Below the pieces are notes generated by a model. It saw nothing but the letters and a program-made list of their open reading frames with translations, was not told the DNA's origin and searched no databases. Below, piece after piece: positions 22,344 to 29,613 of a DNA stretch of 29,613 nucleotides. The first letter of the stretch is position 1; the number at the start of each line of letters is the position of its first letter. Made by a program: the position numbers and the translations under genes. This DNA comes from an uncultured Bacteroidales bacterium (lineage in GTDB: Bacteria; Bacteroidota; Bacteroidia; Bacteroidales; UBA932): NCBI GenBank assembly GCA_947305045.1, contig CAMZCW010000011.1:1-29613 (forward strand), given 5' to 3'.

Positions 22344-24086
22344 TTATTGAATTCGTTTGATACTTGTTTTTTCAAATGTGGGAAATGCTATAGCCTTCTT
22401 TGTAATGTTATTCGGAGCCAGCTTATTCATAACGGGAGAGAAGATATTGTAATCATAAGCTACCAAATCTTCTTCTTTGATATCTTCAGGATTTCCGCTT
22501 TCAGGGAGTTTATACGATTCGTAATAATAACCTAAATAATCATTACCATCGGAAAAGACACCACTCTCCGTCATACGAAGAATTAACGGGGTCTTAGCTT
22601 TCTGACCGCAGCTATTGTAACCATAGGTATACCATTCCGTATAAACACCCTCTTCAATTGTGTAATTGATAAGAGTATAATAGAGAGGCATGGTAAACTC
22701 GCCAAGGTCAAAATTAAAGGATGAATAAATCTTGGTTTCCAGACCGTAGTATTCTGTCACCATGACATTTCCCTTTTCGCTATCGTCAGATGCCGCTATG
22801 GTAAAGGTCCAGTCAGGTTCATTGTAGGCGGGACCATAACCACTTACTCCACTAATCTTATAAGTACCGATAACATCGTCAAGCGTATAGCCAAAGGAAT
22901 ACAGGTACTCGGCATTGAGAGCTGCATTGGTATTACCATATATATCCTCGAAGGAGGCCTCGGCAATGTCAAAAATCATGTTGTCTCCGGCCGCAACTAC
23001 AATATCTGCAGGGAATGCAAGCGTCACGTTTTCTTCTGTCAAATTAAACGTTGTCCCTTGCTTCAACGTGTACACGGTGGTAGTTTCCTTGGAACTTGTT
23101 TTGCTTTCAACGGTAATAGTAGCTTTAGCAGCTTTTCCGAATTTTTTAACTATAGTTACGTCTTCAGGAATGCTGAAAGCGACGCTGGTCTCACCCGGTT
23201 TAACAACAGTCTTGTTTTCTTCCTCCTCCAGTTCAAAGGGAACAGGAGTAATGCGGCCAAAGATGTTTCCGAAACCAAGGGTTCCGCTGCTGGTAAGACC
23301 GGTTTTGATGGGAACTTCAGGAAGTTTATTGCCAATGGCGTCTACAAAAGCTCCTTCAGGAATGTTGATGGCATAATAGGCACCGTTGGGTAGCGGCTTT
23401 TCACCGTCTAGGGTAACTGTGAATTGAGCAACTTTTCCATCTACAAGGACATCAACTTTGGCGTCTCCCTGCTCACCGTCAAAGGTAAGAACGGGTTTTT
23501 CACCGGATTTATCCACAATAATAGTGTTAGCAGCATAGTACTTTGCAGTTACGGGAGTGCTGCTGTTGTAGGTGACAGCCTCTGTGAAGAGAATCTGGTA
23601 AATATTCTCTTTTTTAGCGGTATCGTCAATATCAGGAAGACCATGGTCAGAGGTGACGAAACTTTTGACGGCAATCTTTCCCACAACACCGGTAGTGCTA
23701 CCGGCCACAGCGTATACCTGGTAAGTAACATTTTCCTCCAAGTTCTTAAGTTCAACCACAATAGACTCGGTTTTTTGGGCTTCGTATTTAGCAATACCGT
23801 TGTCTACCGCCTTGTATTTATTGGCATACAGTATGGCTGCATCCAATTCTTCCGCCTCATCAGAAGCATCTACTACATAAGAGAAATAGGCTGCGGCTCC
23901 ATCGGGAGCAATGGTAATGGTAGCGGAGTTGTCGGTTACGCTGTTCACGGTAATGGTAACGTTCGGAGCAGGAACTACAACATCAGTGTGCGATTTATCC
24001 TCAGGCACCGTCTGGCAGGAGAGTACGGCCAAAGCGACTATACTCATTGCAGCAATGTATGTAAAGATTTTTTTCATAATGCACAT
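22344..24086 (-). CDS. Multidomain surface lipoprotein with FN3-like and SbsA Ig-like domains (SusE/F-position protein)
   Basis: A 580-residue protein with lipobox LAVLSC (Cys24 from ATG 24086, Cys21 from Met4 at 24077). An FN3-like domain occupies about residues 40-145 ('NVTITVNSVTDNSATITIAPDGAAAYF' to 'TYQVYAVAGSTTGVVG'). Two Big_5/SbsA Ig-like domains follow, each with the typical 'AF.D..GN' ending: 'GAFVDAIGNKLPEVP' near 245 and 'ASFEDIYGNTNAALN' near 385. The C-terminal ~180 residues begin 'VIGTYKISGVSGYG' and look like a small beta-barrel related to the end of the upstream lipoprotein. It occupies the SusE/SusF position of a Sus-type operon, so ligand binding at the cell surface is the likely role. 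The ATG at 24086 overlaps the upstream TAA by one base (TAATG). A terminator follows. Confidence 0.75.
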   Translation of the reverse strand: MCIMKKIFTYIAAMSIVALAVLSCQTVPEDKSHTDVVVPAPNVTITVNSVTDNSATITIAPDGAAAYFSYVVDASDEAEELDAAILYANKYKAVDNGIAKYEAQKTESIVVELKNLEENVTYQVYAVAGSTTGVVGKIAVKSFVTSDHGLPDIDDTAKKENIYQILFTEAVTYNSSTPVTAKYYAANTIIVDKSGEKPVLTFDGEQGDAKVDVLVDGKVAQFTVTLDGEKPLPNGAYYAINIPEGAFVDAIGNKLPEVPIKTGLTSSGTLGFGNIFGRITPVPFELEEEENKTVVKPGETSVAFSIPEDVTIVKKFGKAAKATITVESKTSSKETTTVYTLKQGTTFNLTEENVTLAFPADIVVAAGDNMIFDIAEASFEDIYGNTNAALNAEYLYSFGYTLDDVIGTYKISGVSGYGPAYNEPDWTFTIAASDDSEKGNVMVTEYYGLETKIYSSFNFDLGEFTMPLYYTLINYTIEEGVYTEWYTYGYNSCGQKAKTPLILRMTESGVFSDGNDYLGYYYESYKLPESGNPEDIKEEDLVAYDYNIFSPVMNKLAPNNITKKAIAFPTFEKTSIKRIQ

Positions 24087-24946
24087 TATTTTTTAGTAAT
24101 CGTAAACGGATCCCAAGCCTGAACATAGCCAGCACCCTTAATGTAAGAGATAAGACCATATTCGCCGCTGGAGAAGCCCGTAGGAGTAGCTGTGAGCGTG
24201 ATGGATGCCTGGGTATAATAGACACTCTCTGAATCACAGGCATAAATCTGCAGATTCTCCCCGTTGGAATAGGTATATCCCGTATCGACAGGCAAAGGAA
24301 TCACAATGGTAGTCTTGTCTTCAGATACCTGACCAATGATGTCGAAGGGATAATCGGCACCAACCCAGGTGGCAGTAGATAGCATGAGATCCGGGAAGTG
24401 TACGATGGTAACATCTTTGGCATCTTTTTCAAGGGTAATCGTTGCAGTTGAGCTACCGTCGTTAATCGTATACTTACCCAAAATAGCCGACAGGGGGTGA
24501 TCCAGGTCGTTGATCGTGAAGCGGCACACATTGTTTGAGCCGATTTTTACTCCGTTGGAATTCAGCAGTTTGATGGCAATTACCTTGTCACCGGTATAAC
24601 CTTCATCTCCACGGATAGGCAGGAGATCAATCTCGATATATGCCGTGCGGGCATCATTGGAGAAAGTAAGAACGGCACTGGGATCTACCAGCTTGAAGTG
24701 TTTTCCTTCGATAGCAGTGGAATTCTCAGTATCTACCGCATAAGTCACCGTTGTTCCAACTGGCTGAATAGAAGCAATGGTTACGGGAATGCTTACGCGG
24801 CCCGCTTCTTCATTAGCAGAAAGGGTGGCCTTGTCAAAAGCAGCAAAAGAGTCAGCCGGGTTGAATACGGGGGCCTGGTTCAGTTTGCTACAGGAGGCGG
24901 TTGCTAAAACAATAGCGCCTGCAAGAATAGTCTTATATAGTTTCAT
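24086..24946 (-). CDS. Calx-beta-like surface lipoprotein in the SusCD operon
   Basis: A 286-residue protein with lipobox ATASC (Cys19). Residues of about 25-145 resemble a Calx-beta domain: 'AAFDKATLSANEEAGRVSIPVTIASIQPVGTTVTYAVD', 'AIEGKHFKLVDPSAVLTFSNDARTAYIEIDLLP' and 'DKVIAIKLLNSNGVKIGSNNVCRFTINDLD'. The remainder ('AILGKYTINDGSSTATITLEKD' onward) looks like a small beta-barrel similar to the C-terminal part of the next gene. It is probably a surface glycan- or peptide-binding accessory protein of the SusCD complex, judging by position. The start is supported by an unusually good Shine-Dalgarno sequence (AGGAGG, 8 nt before ATG), rare in this phylum. Confidence 0.78.
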   Translation of the reverse strand: MKLYKTILAGAIVLATASCSKLNQAPVFNPADSFAAFDKATLSANEEAGRVSIPVTIASIQPVGTTVTYAVDTENSTAIEGKHFKLVDPSAVLTFSNDARTAYIEIDLLPIRGDEGYTGDKVIAIKLLNSNGVKIGSNNVCRFTINDLDHPLSAILGKYTINDGSSTATITLEKDAKDVTIVHFPDLMLSTATWVGADYPFDIIGQVSEDKTTIVIPLPVDTGYTYSNGENLQIYACDSESVYYTQASITLTATPTGFSSGEYGLISYIKGAGYVQAWDPFTITKK

Positions 24947-24954
24947 ATTGCGTT

Positions 24955-24960
24955 CCTCCT
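24955..24960 (-). promoter_or_regulatory. Strong Shine-Dalgarno site before the Calx-beta-like lipoprotein gene
   Basis: The minus strand reads AGGAGG, then 8 bases, then ATG at 24946. Bacteroidetes genes mostly lack such sites, and no other start in this window shows one this good. Confidence 0.65.
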
Positions 24961-24965
24961 AAATA

Positions 24966-26426
24966 TTAGATACCATAACCGTCGTTTTGCATCAGATTTG
25001 GATTCACCGTGAATTCGCGGGATGCGATAGGGGTAGCCCAGCGGTAGTCACCAGGTTCAATAAGGGTAGGAATAGAAGTACCGGAAACATCGGTACGGGT
25101 CATCGGGCGGCCCGTGCGAGCCAGGTCAAACCAAAGGTGACCTTCCCATGCAAATTCTTTTGCACGCTCCAGGTATACATTGGCCAAAGTTGCTGCCAGA
25201 GGCGTTGCGCCACGGTTTTTAGCCACAGTGGCAAGGTCATCTGCAGCATTTGCTCCGGTTACGGAAGCACCATTGAGGATGGCTTCGGCACGCGTCAGGT
25301 ACATTTCGCTCAAACGCAGGATAATGATATTGGATGCGTCGATAGAGCTTAAACCTTTACCAAAGTATTTCATGGTAAAGAGGGCGTTGCCTTCGGCGTC
25401 GGGCTGTACAAGGGTCTTGCGTACATCATTGTCCTCATAGAGGTTTAGAAGGTCTTCAGAAGCGCCGCAGTCGCCATAACCACCAGCAAAGCAAGTCATG
25501 CCCCAGACGTTTTCGTTACCGCCACCATAAGTTTGGGTTGTGTTTACGAAGACCTCGAAAATGACTTCGCCCTTAGAACGAACCTGTTCGACCCAAACGC
25601 ATTCGTTGCCGAAGGCAACTTGATTAGCCTTCCACATGGAATATTTTCCGGAATTGATCACCTTGGTAGCGTAGTCTGCTGCCTTCTGCCATTGTTGAGA
25701 GTACAGATAAACGCGGCTAAGGAGGGCCTGGATGGCTGTAAGACTTACTTTAGCATAAGCATCCTCACCACCAGTGCGAACATAATCCGGGTCGATAATT
25801 TTTTCGGCATCCAACAGATCGGTAATGATTTGCTCGTAGGTCTTTTCCATCGTCTCGCGGGCAGGCTTTGCCTCGGGATCCGAAGTAGTAACCACGGGAA
25901 CACCCAGGTTGGCGGGAGCCGAAGTTGCCTTCACTGCGTAGTAATACGGCATAGCATAGGTTCTGACGAGGTCAAAGTGAGCCAGGGCACGCAGGAAGAG
26001 GCATTCGGCCTTGAGGTTGTTTTTAGTTTCCTCATCTCCTTCCACCTTTTCCAGGTTGTTGATAACAGCGTTAGCACTCAGGATCACAAAGTAAGCGGTT
26101 CCCCAGAGGGGTTTTGCCGTATTCTGGGTGTAATGAACAGCGTACTCATCCGTGTAACGTCCGGAAATGTATTTGGAGAATTCGACCCAACGTTTACCGT
26201 TCATGGTCTGCATCTCATTGGAGAGGATAAAGTTGGCACCATACCAGTTCGTGGAGGCCAGCGGAGCATAGGCACCTGCGGTAGCCATATCCAAGCCTTC
26301 CAGTGTGGAGAGGGTGAGCACATCACTCTGAGACTGCTTAGGAGCCTGTTCCAGGAAGTTCTTTCCACAACCTACCAGGGTAAAAGCAGCGGCAAATGCG
26401 ATAATCAAATATTTTTTCATAATCAT
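24966..26426 (-). CDS. SusD/RagB-family nutrient-binding outer-membrane lipoprotein
   Basis: A 486-residue protein with lipobox TLVGC (Cys20; Cys18 if Met3 is the start). The SusD signatures are clear: 'FLEQAPKQSQS' after the lipobox, 'GAYAPLASTNWYGANFILSNEM', the TPR-type segment 'NNLKAECLFLRALAHFDLVRTYAMPYY', then 'PARETMEKTYEQIITDLLDAEKII', 'VSLTAIQALLSRVYLYSQQWQKAADYATKVI', 'LRLSEMYLTRAEA' and the C-terminal 'ERAKEFAWEGHLWFDLARTGR'. SusD forms the lid over the SusC transporter and binds the incoming ligand at the cell surface. The gene starts 7 bp after susC. The ligand cannot be deduced; no glycoside hydrolase gene is in view. Confidence 0.95.
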   Translation of the reverse strand: MIMKKYLIIAFAAAFTLVGCGKNFLEQAPKQSQSDVLTLSTLEGLDMATAGAYAPLASTNWYGANFILSNEMQTMNGKRWVEFSKYISGRYTDEYAVHYTQNTAKPLWGTAYFVILSANAVINNLEKVEGDEETKNNLKAECLFLRALAHFDLVRTYAMPYYYAVKATSAPANLGVPVVTTSDPEAKPARETMEKTYEQIITDLLDAEKIIDPDYVRTGGEDAYAKVSLTAIQALLSRVYLYSQQWQKAADYATKVINSGKYSMWKANQVAFGNECVWVEQVRSKGEVIFEVFVNTTQTYGGGNENVWGMTCFAGGYGDCGASEDLLNLYEDNDVRKTLVQPDAEGNALFTMKYFGKGLSSIDASNIIILRLSEMYLTRAEAILNGASVTGANAADDLATVAKNRGATPLAATLANVYLERAKEFAWEGHLWFDLARTGRPMTRTDVSGTSIPTLIEPGDYRWATPIASREFTVNPNLMQNDGYGI

Positions 26427-26433
26427 ACCCGAT

Positions 26434-29427
26434 TTAGAAGGTTAATTCAATACCACCCACGAAGGACTTGGTAAGCGGGTAGGCACCAGCGGTAATACCG
26501 GTTACGCCCTGTTCGGGATCCCAGTAGTCTACGCCGTTGAAGCAGAAGAGGTTGAGACCGCTCACATAGAATCTTAGGTTGTTGATGTGGATTTTCTTGG
26601 TCCACTTCTGAGGGAGCGTGTAGGAGAGGGTTACATCCTTGATACGGAGATAGCTGCCATCCTGGAGCCAACGATCGTTGTACCAGTCATCGGAACCGGA
26701 GGTGTTACCAGCGACAGGTTTGGGATCGCAACCGGTATCACCGGGCTTCTTCCAGTAATTAAGGGCGCTGGCAAACTGGTTCATAGCCATCTGGGCGCCA
26801 TCGGAGTGTAAGTAGTGGTTTTCGTTCCAAATCAGCACCTTCTGACCGGCTTTGAATTCAAAGAATGCGGAGAATGCAAGACCCTTCCATTGGAAGGAAG
26901 TATTGAAGCCGCCAACAATCTTCGGTTCCGGGGAGCCGGCATAGTAACGACGGGCCTTTGCGTAAGTGTTGGTAAGGGAACCATCTTCCGTTACCCACAG
27001 GGGTTCGCCGTTAGCGGGGTTCACACCATAGTAATCGTACAGATAGTAGGTGTACATGCCCATACCAACCACCTGACGGGTGCTGGTGCCAAGAAATTCG
27101 TCACCACCCAGGTCGAGAATCTTGGTCTTGTTGTGGGCGATATTACCGCCAATAGACCAGAGCATATCCGGCTTGGAGATGATGTCGTAATTCAATTGGA
27201 ATTCGATACCGTCATTCTTCATGGAACCCACGTTGGAGAATATGGTGGAGAAACCGGAGGTCTGAGGAATCTGTTTCGTCAGAAGAAGGTCTACAGTCTT
27301 ACGGCTGTACACATCCAGGCTACCGGTGAGGCGGTTCTTCAGGAAAGCGAAGTCCAGACCGACGTTCCATGTGAGGTTGCGCTCCCAGGAAAGACGGCGG
27401 TTCTCTAGCTGTGAAGGAAGGTAACCACTAATACCATTGTAGATGGCTGAACCATATAGACCGTATGCACGATAGGCGGCAATACCATTGTTACCATTCA
27501 CACCATAGCTGGCACGAAGCTTCAGGAGGTCGATCCATTTAACGTTCTGCATGAACTTTTCGTTGGTGGCATTCCAGGAAGCGGAGACAGACCAGAAGGT
27601 ACCCCATTTGTTGTCTGCGCCAAACAAGGAAGAGCCGTCAGCACGAACCGTAGCCTGTGCAAAATAACGGTTGTCGTAGTTATAATCCGCAATACCGAAG
27701 AAGGAGAGCATGGTCTCGTTGGTTTCGGTGTAATTGATTTCCGTATTCGTCTGGTTCAGAGAAGAATTGAAATAAGGCATATTTGGGTCAGCTTCCGGAG
27801 TATACATCTCATACTGATTGCGGCTGTACCGCATAGCTTCCTGACCCACAACCACGTGCATAGAGTGATAACCTCCAAAGATATTGGAATAAGTCACGGT
27901 ATTAGAGGTGGTGAGCTGCATGACTTGACCCTTGCCCTCGTCCAGTTGGTTGGCATAACTCGGGCTGTGTGCTTTGGGGCTATAGTAGTGCCGTGAGCTG
28001 GAGAAGAAGGTCTCAATGGAATTCTTGGTTTCAATGTCCAGGTTCTTGATGGGAGACCATCGCAGGTTTGCCGTACCATTGATATGCCAGTTCTGGTCAT
28101 ATTTATTGTCGTATGTGGCCGATGCACGGGCGTTTTCGCCGCTGTTCACGTTGGGGTTTGTTACGAACTCACCTTTATCGTTATGGGTGGGTTCCCAAGG
28201 AAGCCAGGTCATACCACCCCAAAGCGGGTTTGCGCTATAGAGTGACTGCATGGGCACGTCGCGCTGGGTGGAATAGGCCATGTTGAAACGAACACCCATT
28301 TCAAGATTGTTGAGAAGTTTGTATGAGGCGTTCACGCGGCCCTGGAGTTTTTCAAAGTCCACACCATAGAACACGCCCTCGCTTTTCTGATAAGAGAAGG
28401 AAGAGTAGAATTTTGCCTTTGCATTACCGCCACGGGCACCAACCTCATATTCCTGGAGAGTACCAATACGGGTAAAGTCCTTCACGGCATTGTAAATGTT
28501 GCCATTGAGAATGGACCAGGGACGATAGTAGGAGCCACTGGGATCATCCGGATCCATACCGGCATTAGTGATGGCGTCGCGCTGCCAGCCAAGGAGTTCT
28601 TCGGCGTTCATCATGCGGAAGCCGCTGTCGCTCTTGAGCCAGTTCGCACCAAACTTGGCACGGGCAGTGAATTGGGCAGACCCTTCACGGCCACTCTTTG
28701 TGGAAACAAGGATAACACCGTTGGCCGCACGGGAACCGTATGCCGCAGCTGCTGCGGCATCTTTCAGGACCGTGATGGACTCGATGTCGTTAGGGTTCAG
28801 AGAGGTGAGGGCGCTGGAACTTTGATCGTTTCCGGCAAAGCTCATGGAGCCGGTAATAACGGGGATACCATCGATTACCCACAGCGGAGCGTTGGAAGCA
28901 TTGATAGAACCATTACCACGGATACGGATGTACGTGTTGGCACCCGGCTGACCAGAGTTAGCGGAAATGGCAACACCGGCAAGTTTACCTTGCAGGGCGT
29001 TTTCCACAGAGGTCACAGGGGCTCCGGCAAGCGTTTCACCCTTGACCGAGGAAACGGAACCCGTTACGGCTTCGCGTTTGGCCGTACCATATGCCACAAC
29101 AATCACGTCTTCGAGGACCTGATTGTCTTCTTTAAGGACAATGGCGATGGACGTGCGGTTGTTCACCTGAATCTGGGCGTTTTGATAACCCAGGCAGTTC
29201 ACATCCAGGACACCATTGGCAGGAACGCTAAGGGTAAAGGCACCGTTAACGTCCGACATGGTATACACGGTGCGGCTGCCCTGCAGGAGCACGTTGGCGC
29301 CCACAATAGCCTCACCAGACTCGCTCTTCACAGTACCCTTCACAGTAATGTTCTGTGCCTGGGCTGTTACAGACAGAGCCAGTAATACCATGGCCGTGAA
29401 AAAAATGCGGATTTTTTTCATAAGCAC
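26434..29427 (-). CDS. SusC/RagA-family TonB-dependent outer-membrane transporter
   Basis: A 997-residue protein with a signal peptide ending 'TAQAQ' (residue 25). Next comes a carboxypeptidase-regulatory-like domain ('VKGTVKSESGEAIVGANVLLQG', about 27-98), then the SusC-specific TonB box 'DVIVVAYGT' (107-115) and a plug domain ('VENALQGKLAGVAISANSGQPG', 'IRIRGNGSINASNAPLWVIDGIP', 'ESITVLKDAAAAAAYGSRAANGVI'). A 22-stranded barrel follows and ends 'KSFVGGIELTF' with the terminal aromatic residue. It imports oligomers with SusD using TonB energy. It is the first gene of the operon SusC-SusD-two lipoproteins. The start is probably Met1 or Met3 (MKK). The 186 bp upstream to the window edge show no exact TAnnTTTG promoter; TATGTTTA on the minus strand (29446-29439) is a weak match very near the ATG. 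No regulator is in view. Confidence 0.96.
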   Translation of the reverse strand: MLMKKIRIFFTAMVLLALSVTAQAQNITVKGTVKSESGEAIVGANVLLQGSRTVYTMSDVNGAFTLSVPANGVLDVNCLGYQNAQIQVNNRTSIAIVLKEDNQVLEDVIVVAYGTAKREAVTGSVSSVKGETLAGAPVTSVENALQGKLAGVAISANSGQPGANTYIRIRGNGSINASNAPLWVIDGIPVITGSMSFAGNDQSSSALTSLNPNDIESITVLKDAAAAAAYGSRAANGVILVSTKSGREGSAQFTARAKFGANWLKSDSGFRMMNAEELLGWQRDAITNAGMDPDDPSGSYYRPWSILNGNIYNAVKDFTRIGTLQEYEVGARGGNAKAKFYSSFSYQKSEGVFYGVDFEKLQGRVNASYKLLNNLEMGVRFNMAYSTQRDVPMQSLYSANPLWGGMTWLPWEPTHNDKGEFVTNPNVNSGENARASATYDNKYDQNWHINGTANLRWSPIKNLDIETKNSIETFFSSSRHYYSPKAHSPSYANQLDEGKGQVMQLTTSNTVTYSNIFGGYHSMHVVVGQEAMRYSRNQYEMYTPEADPNMPYFNSSLNQTNTEINYTETNETMLSFFGIADYNYDNRYFAQATVRADGSSLFGADNKWGTFWSVSASWNATNEKFMQNVKWIDLLKLRASYGVNGNNGIAAYRAYGLYGSAIYNGISGYLPSQLENRRLSWERNLTWNVGLDFAFLKNRLTGSLDVYSRKTVDLLLTKQIPQTSGFSTIFSNVGSMKNDGIEFQLNYDIISKPDMLWSIGGNIAHNKTKILDLGGDEFLGTSTRQVVGMGMYTYYLYDYYGVNPANGEPLWVTEDGSLTNTYAKARRYYAGSPEPKIVGGFNTSFQWKGLAFSAFFEFKAGQKVLIWNENHYLHSDGAQMAMNQFASALNYWKKPGDTGCDPKPVAGNTSGSDDWYNDRWLQDGSYLRIKDVTLSYTLPQKWTKKIHINNLRFYVSGLNLFCFNGVDYWDPEQGVTGITAGAYPLTKSFVGGIELTF

Positions 29428-29613
29428 AATAGATTAATTAAACATAAATATTGATACACGTTTCATAGTTTGCGCAAGCAATACACTATTATATGTCCGT
29501 ATATTGTTGCAATGGCAGAGGGTATCAGATATTTAGTCTTGCTTATGATTTGAAAGGAAAAAATCGAGTAGGAGGAAAACAAAGGATTTTCGGAGTTTTC
29601 TTCCTATTCCTTT

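Noticed and set aside
29564..29575. AGGAGG on the plus strand near the right edge as a ribosome binding site
   Set aside because: No start codon follows in the remaining sequence, so no gene can be supported.
1..29613. tRNA, rRNA or CRISPR arrays
   Set aside because: No cloverleaf-like segment with CCA-type ends, no rRNA-like sequence and no regularly spaced identical repeats of CRISPR size were seen on reading both strands.

Overview
The window comes from a member of the phylum Bacteroidetes (Bacteroidota), most likely order Bacteroidales. The evidence is a SusC/SusD pair, several SPII lipoproteins, a BACON domain, a type IX secretion (T9SS) sorting tail, a PorV/PorQ-like barrel, a type III pantothenate kinase, promoter -7 elements of the TAnnTTTG type and a near absence of Shine-Dalgarno sites. 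Genus cannot be fixed from the sequence alone.

Region 1 (1-8163, minus strand) is a core cluster. In transcription order it holds mfd, coaX, an outer-membrane barrel protein, a TPR protein and lptC, with tiny gaps or overlaps that suggest one operon. A PpiD/SurA-like periplasmic isomerase follows with its own -7 element and runs off the left edge. The theme is the cell envelope (LPS export, outer-membrane protein folding) attached to DNA repair and CoA synthesis.

Region 2 (about 8154-8400) is the AT-rich gap between mfd (leftward) and ruvB (rightward). It holds a dense cluster of DnaA-box-like 9-mers and is a candidate chromosomal replication origin. Region 3 (8422-12232, plus strand) is ruvB, then frdA and frdB (succinate dehydrogenase/fumarate reductase flavoprotein and iron-sulfur subunits). 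The expected cytochrome b gene is not beside them.

Region 4 (12233-17937) is accessory. It opens with a terminator and three 20-bp tandem repeats. Next comes a 435-bp mosaic scar (12401-12835) that is a heavily deleted copy of sequence found again at 17781-21156. Between the two copies lie a membrane-spanning kelch/AraC one-component regulator and a large lipoprotein with an HExxH zinc-protease motif and a BACON domain. A decayed fragment of a PD-(D/E)XK (DUF1703-type) protein precedes the intact parent copy.

Region 5 (18036-22240, minus strand) is a three-gene operon: an unknown exported protein, a subtilisin-family (S8) lipoprotein protease with a T9SS tail, and a PorV/PorQ-like barrel. 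Region 6 (22344-29427, minus strand) is a SusCD-type uptake operon: SusC, SusD, a Calx-beta-like lipoprotein and a multidomain Ig-like lipoprotein. A terminator closes it, and the loop of that terminator contains the -33 element of the region 5 promoter.

The best candidates for something new are the putative oriC, the kelch/AraC plus metalloprotease pair bracketed by repeats, the mosaic duplication scar, and the S8/PorV-like operon.
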